A DNA stretch of 6,974 nt from SAR202 cluster bacterium (lineage in GTDB: Bacteria; Chloroflexota; Dehalococcoidia; Lucifugimonadales; UBA1123). Position 1 is the stretch's first letter, and the number at the start of each line of letters is the position of its first letter. The notes below the pieces were generated by a model. That model was given only the letters and a program-made list of their open reading frames with translations. It had not been told where the DNA came from and searched no databases. The stretch covers positions 1 through 6,974 of the forward strand of contig JASLRP010000113.1 of the NCBI GenBank assembly GCA_030743915.1, written 5' to 3'. The position numbers and the translations under genes were made by a program. Of this stretch, positions 6,919 to 6,974 are shown piece by piece.

Positions 6919-6974
6919 TCAGACAATCCTTTCAAAGGGCGCCATTCCGAAGGGCAGGTCATCCTCCTCTGCGT
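6919..6974 (-). CDS. Possible C-terminal tail of a gene entering from the right edge
   Basis: The last 17 codons before a TGA at 6919-6921 read AEEDDLPFGMAPFERIV. The acidic-DDLPF stretch resembles tails of single-stranded DNA-binding proteins and some phage replication proteins, although in those it is usually at the very end. So short a frame can occur by chance, and the gene body lies outside the window. Confidence 0.25.
   Translation of the reverse strand, partial: AEEDDLPFGMAPFERIV

Overview
The window is about 7 kb of bacterial DNA with moderate to fairly high GC. The two large genes lie on the minus strand. Both encode exported lipoproteins in which a lipidation cysteine is followed by a Pro/Thr/Ser-rich stalk (runs of TPTP). 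That style of envelope protein is common in Chloroflexota (for example Anaerolineae, Dehalococcoidia and SAR202-like lineages), so Chloroflexota is my best guess. It rests on protein style only; no rRNA or tRNA is present.

Layout on the minus strand, from right to left. (1) 6919-6974: the last codons of a possible reading frame that enters from the right edge. (2) About 6220-6738: a decayed serine recombinase (resolvase/invertase family) with a good Shine-Dalgarno and ATG. It has lost its catalytic-serine region, is frameshifted at least twice, carries two in-frame stops and has internal deletions. (3) 5956-6192: a small open frame of uncertain status that runs on from the recombinase tail. 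(4) 5701-5955: an intergenic leader with no convincing gene. (5) 1414-5700: a 1428-residue lipoprotein with a low-complexity stalk, several Ig-like beta-sandwich modules (two sharing an SGRAN...G.F motif) and a C-terminal jelly-roll (LamG/concanavalin-like) domain. (6) 1-1432: a lipoprotein with a stalk, a seven-bladed YVTN-type beta-propeller and the start of a MauG/cytochrome c peroxidase-like domain with a CAVCH heme-binding site. It is cut by the left edge.

Genes 5 and 6 overlap by 19 bp, so they are almost certainly co-transcribed and probably translationally coupled. The natural reading is a two-gene operon for a surface-exposed pair: a large adhesive or scaffold-like lipoprotein and a heme-bearing propeller lipoprotein with a possible redox role. 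The sequence does not show the substrate. The right-hand 1.2 kb looks like a decayed mobile-element remnant rather than part of the operon. All remaining open frames on either strand are shadows of these genes.
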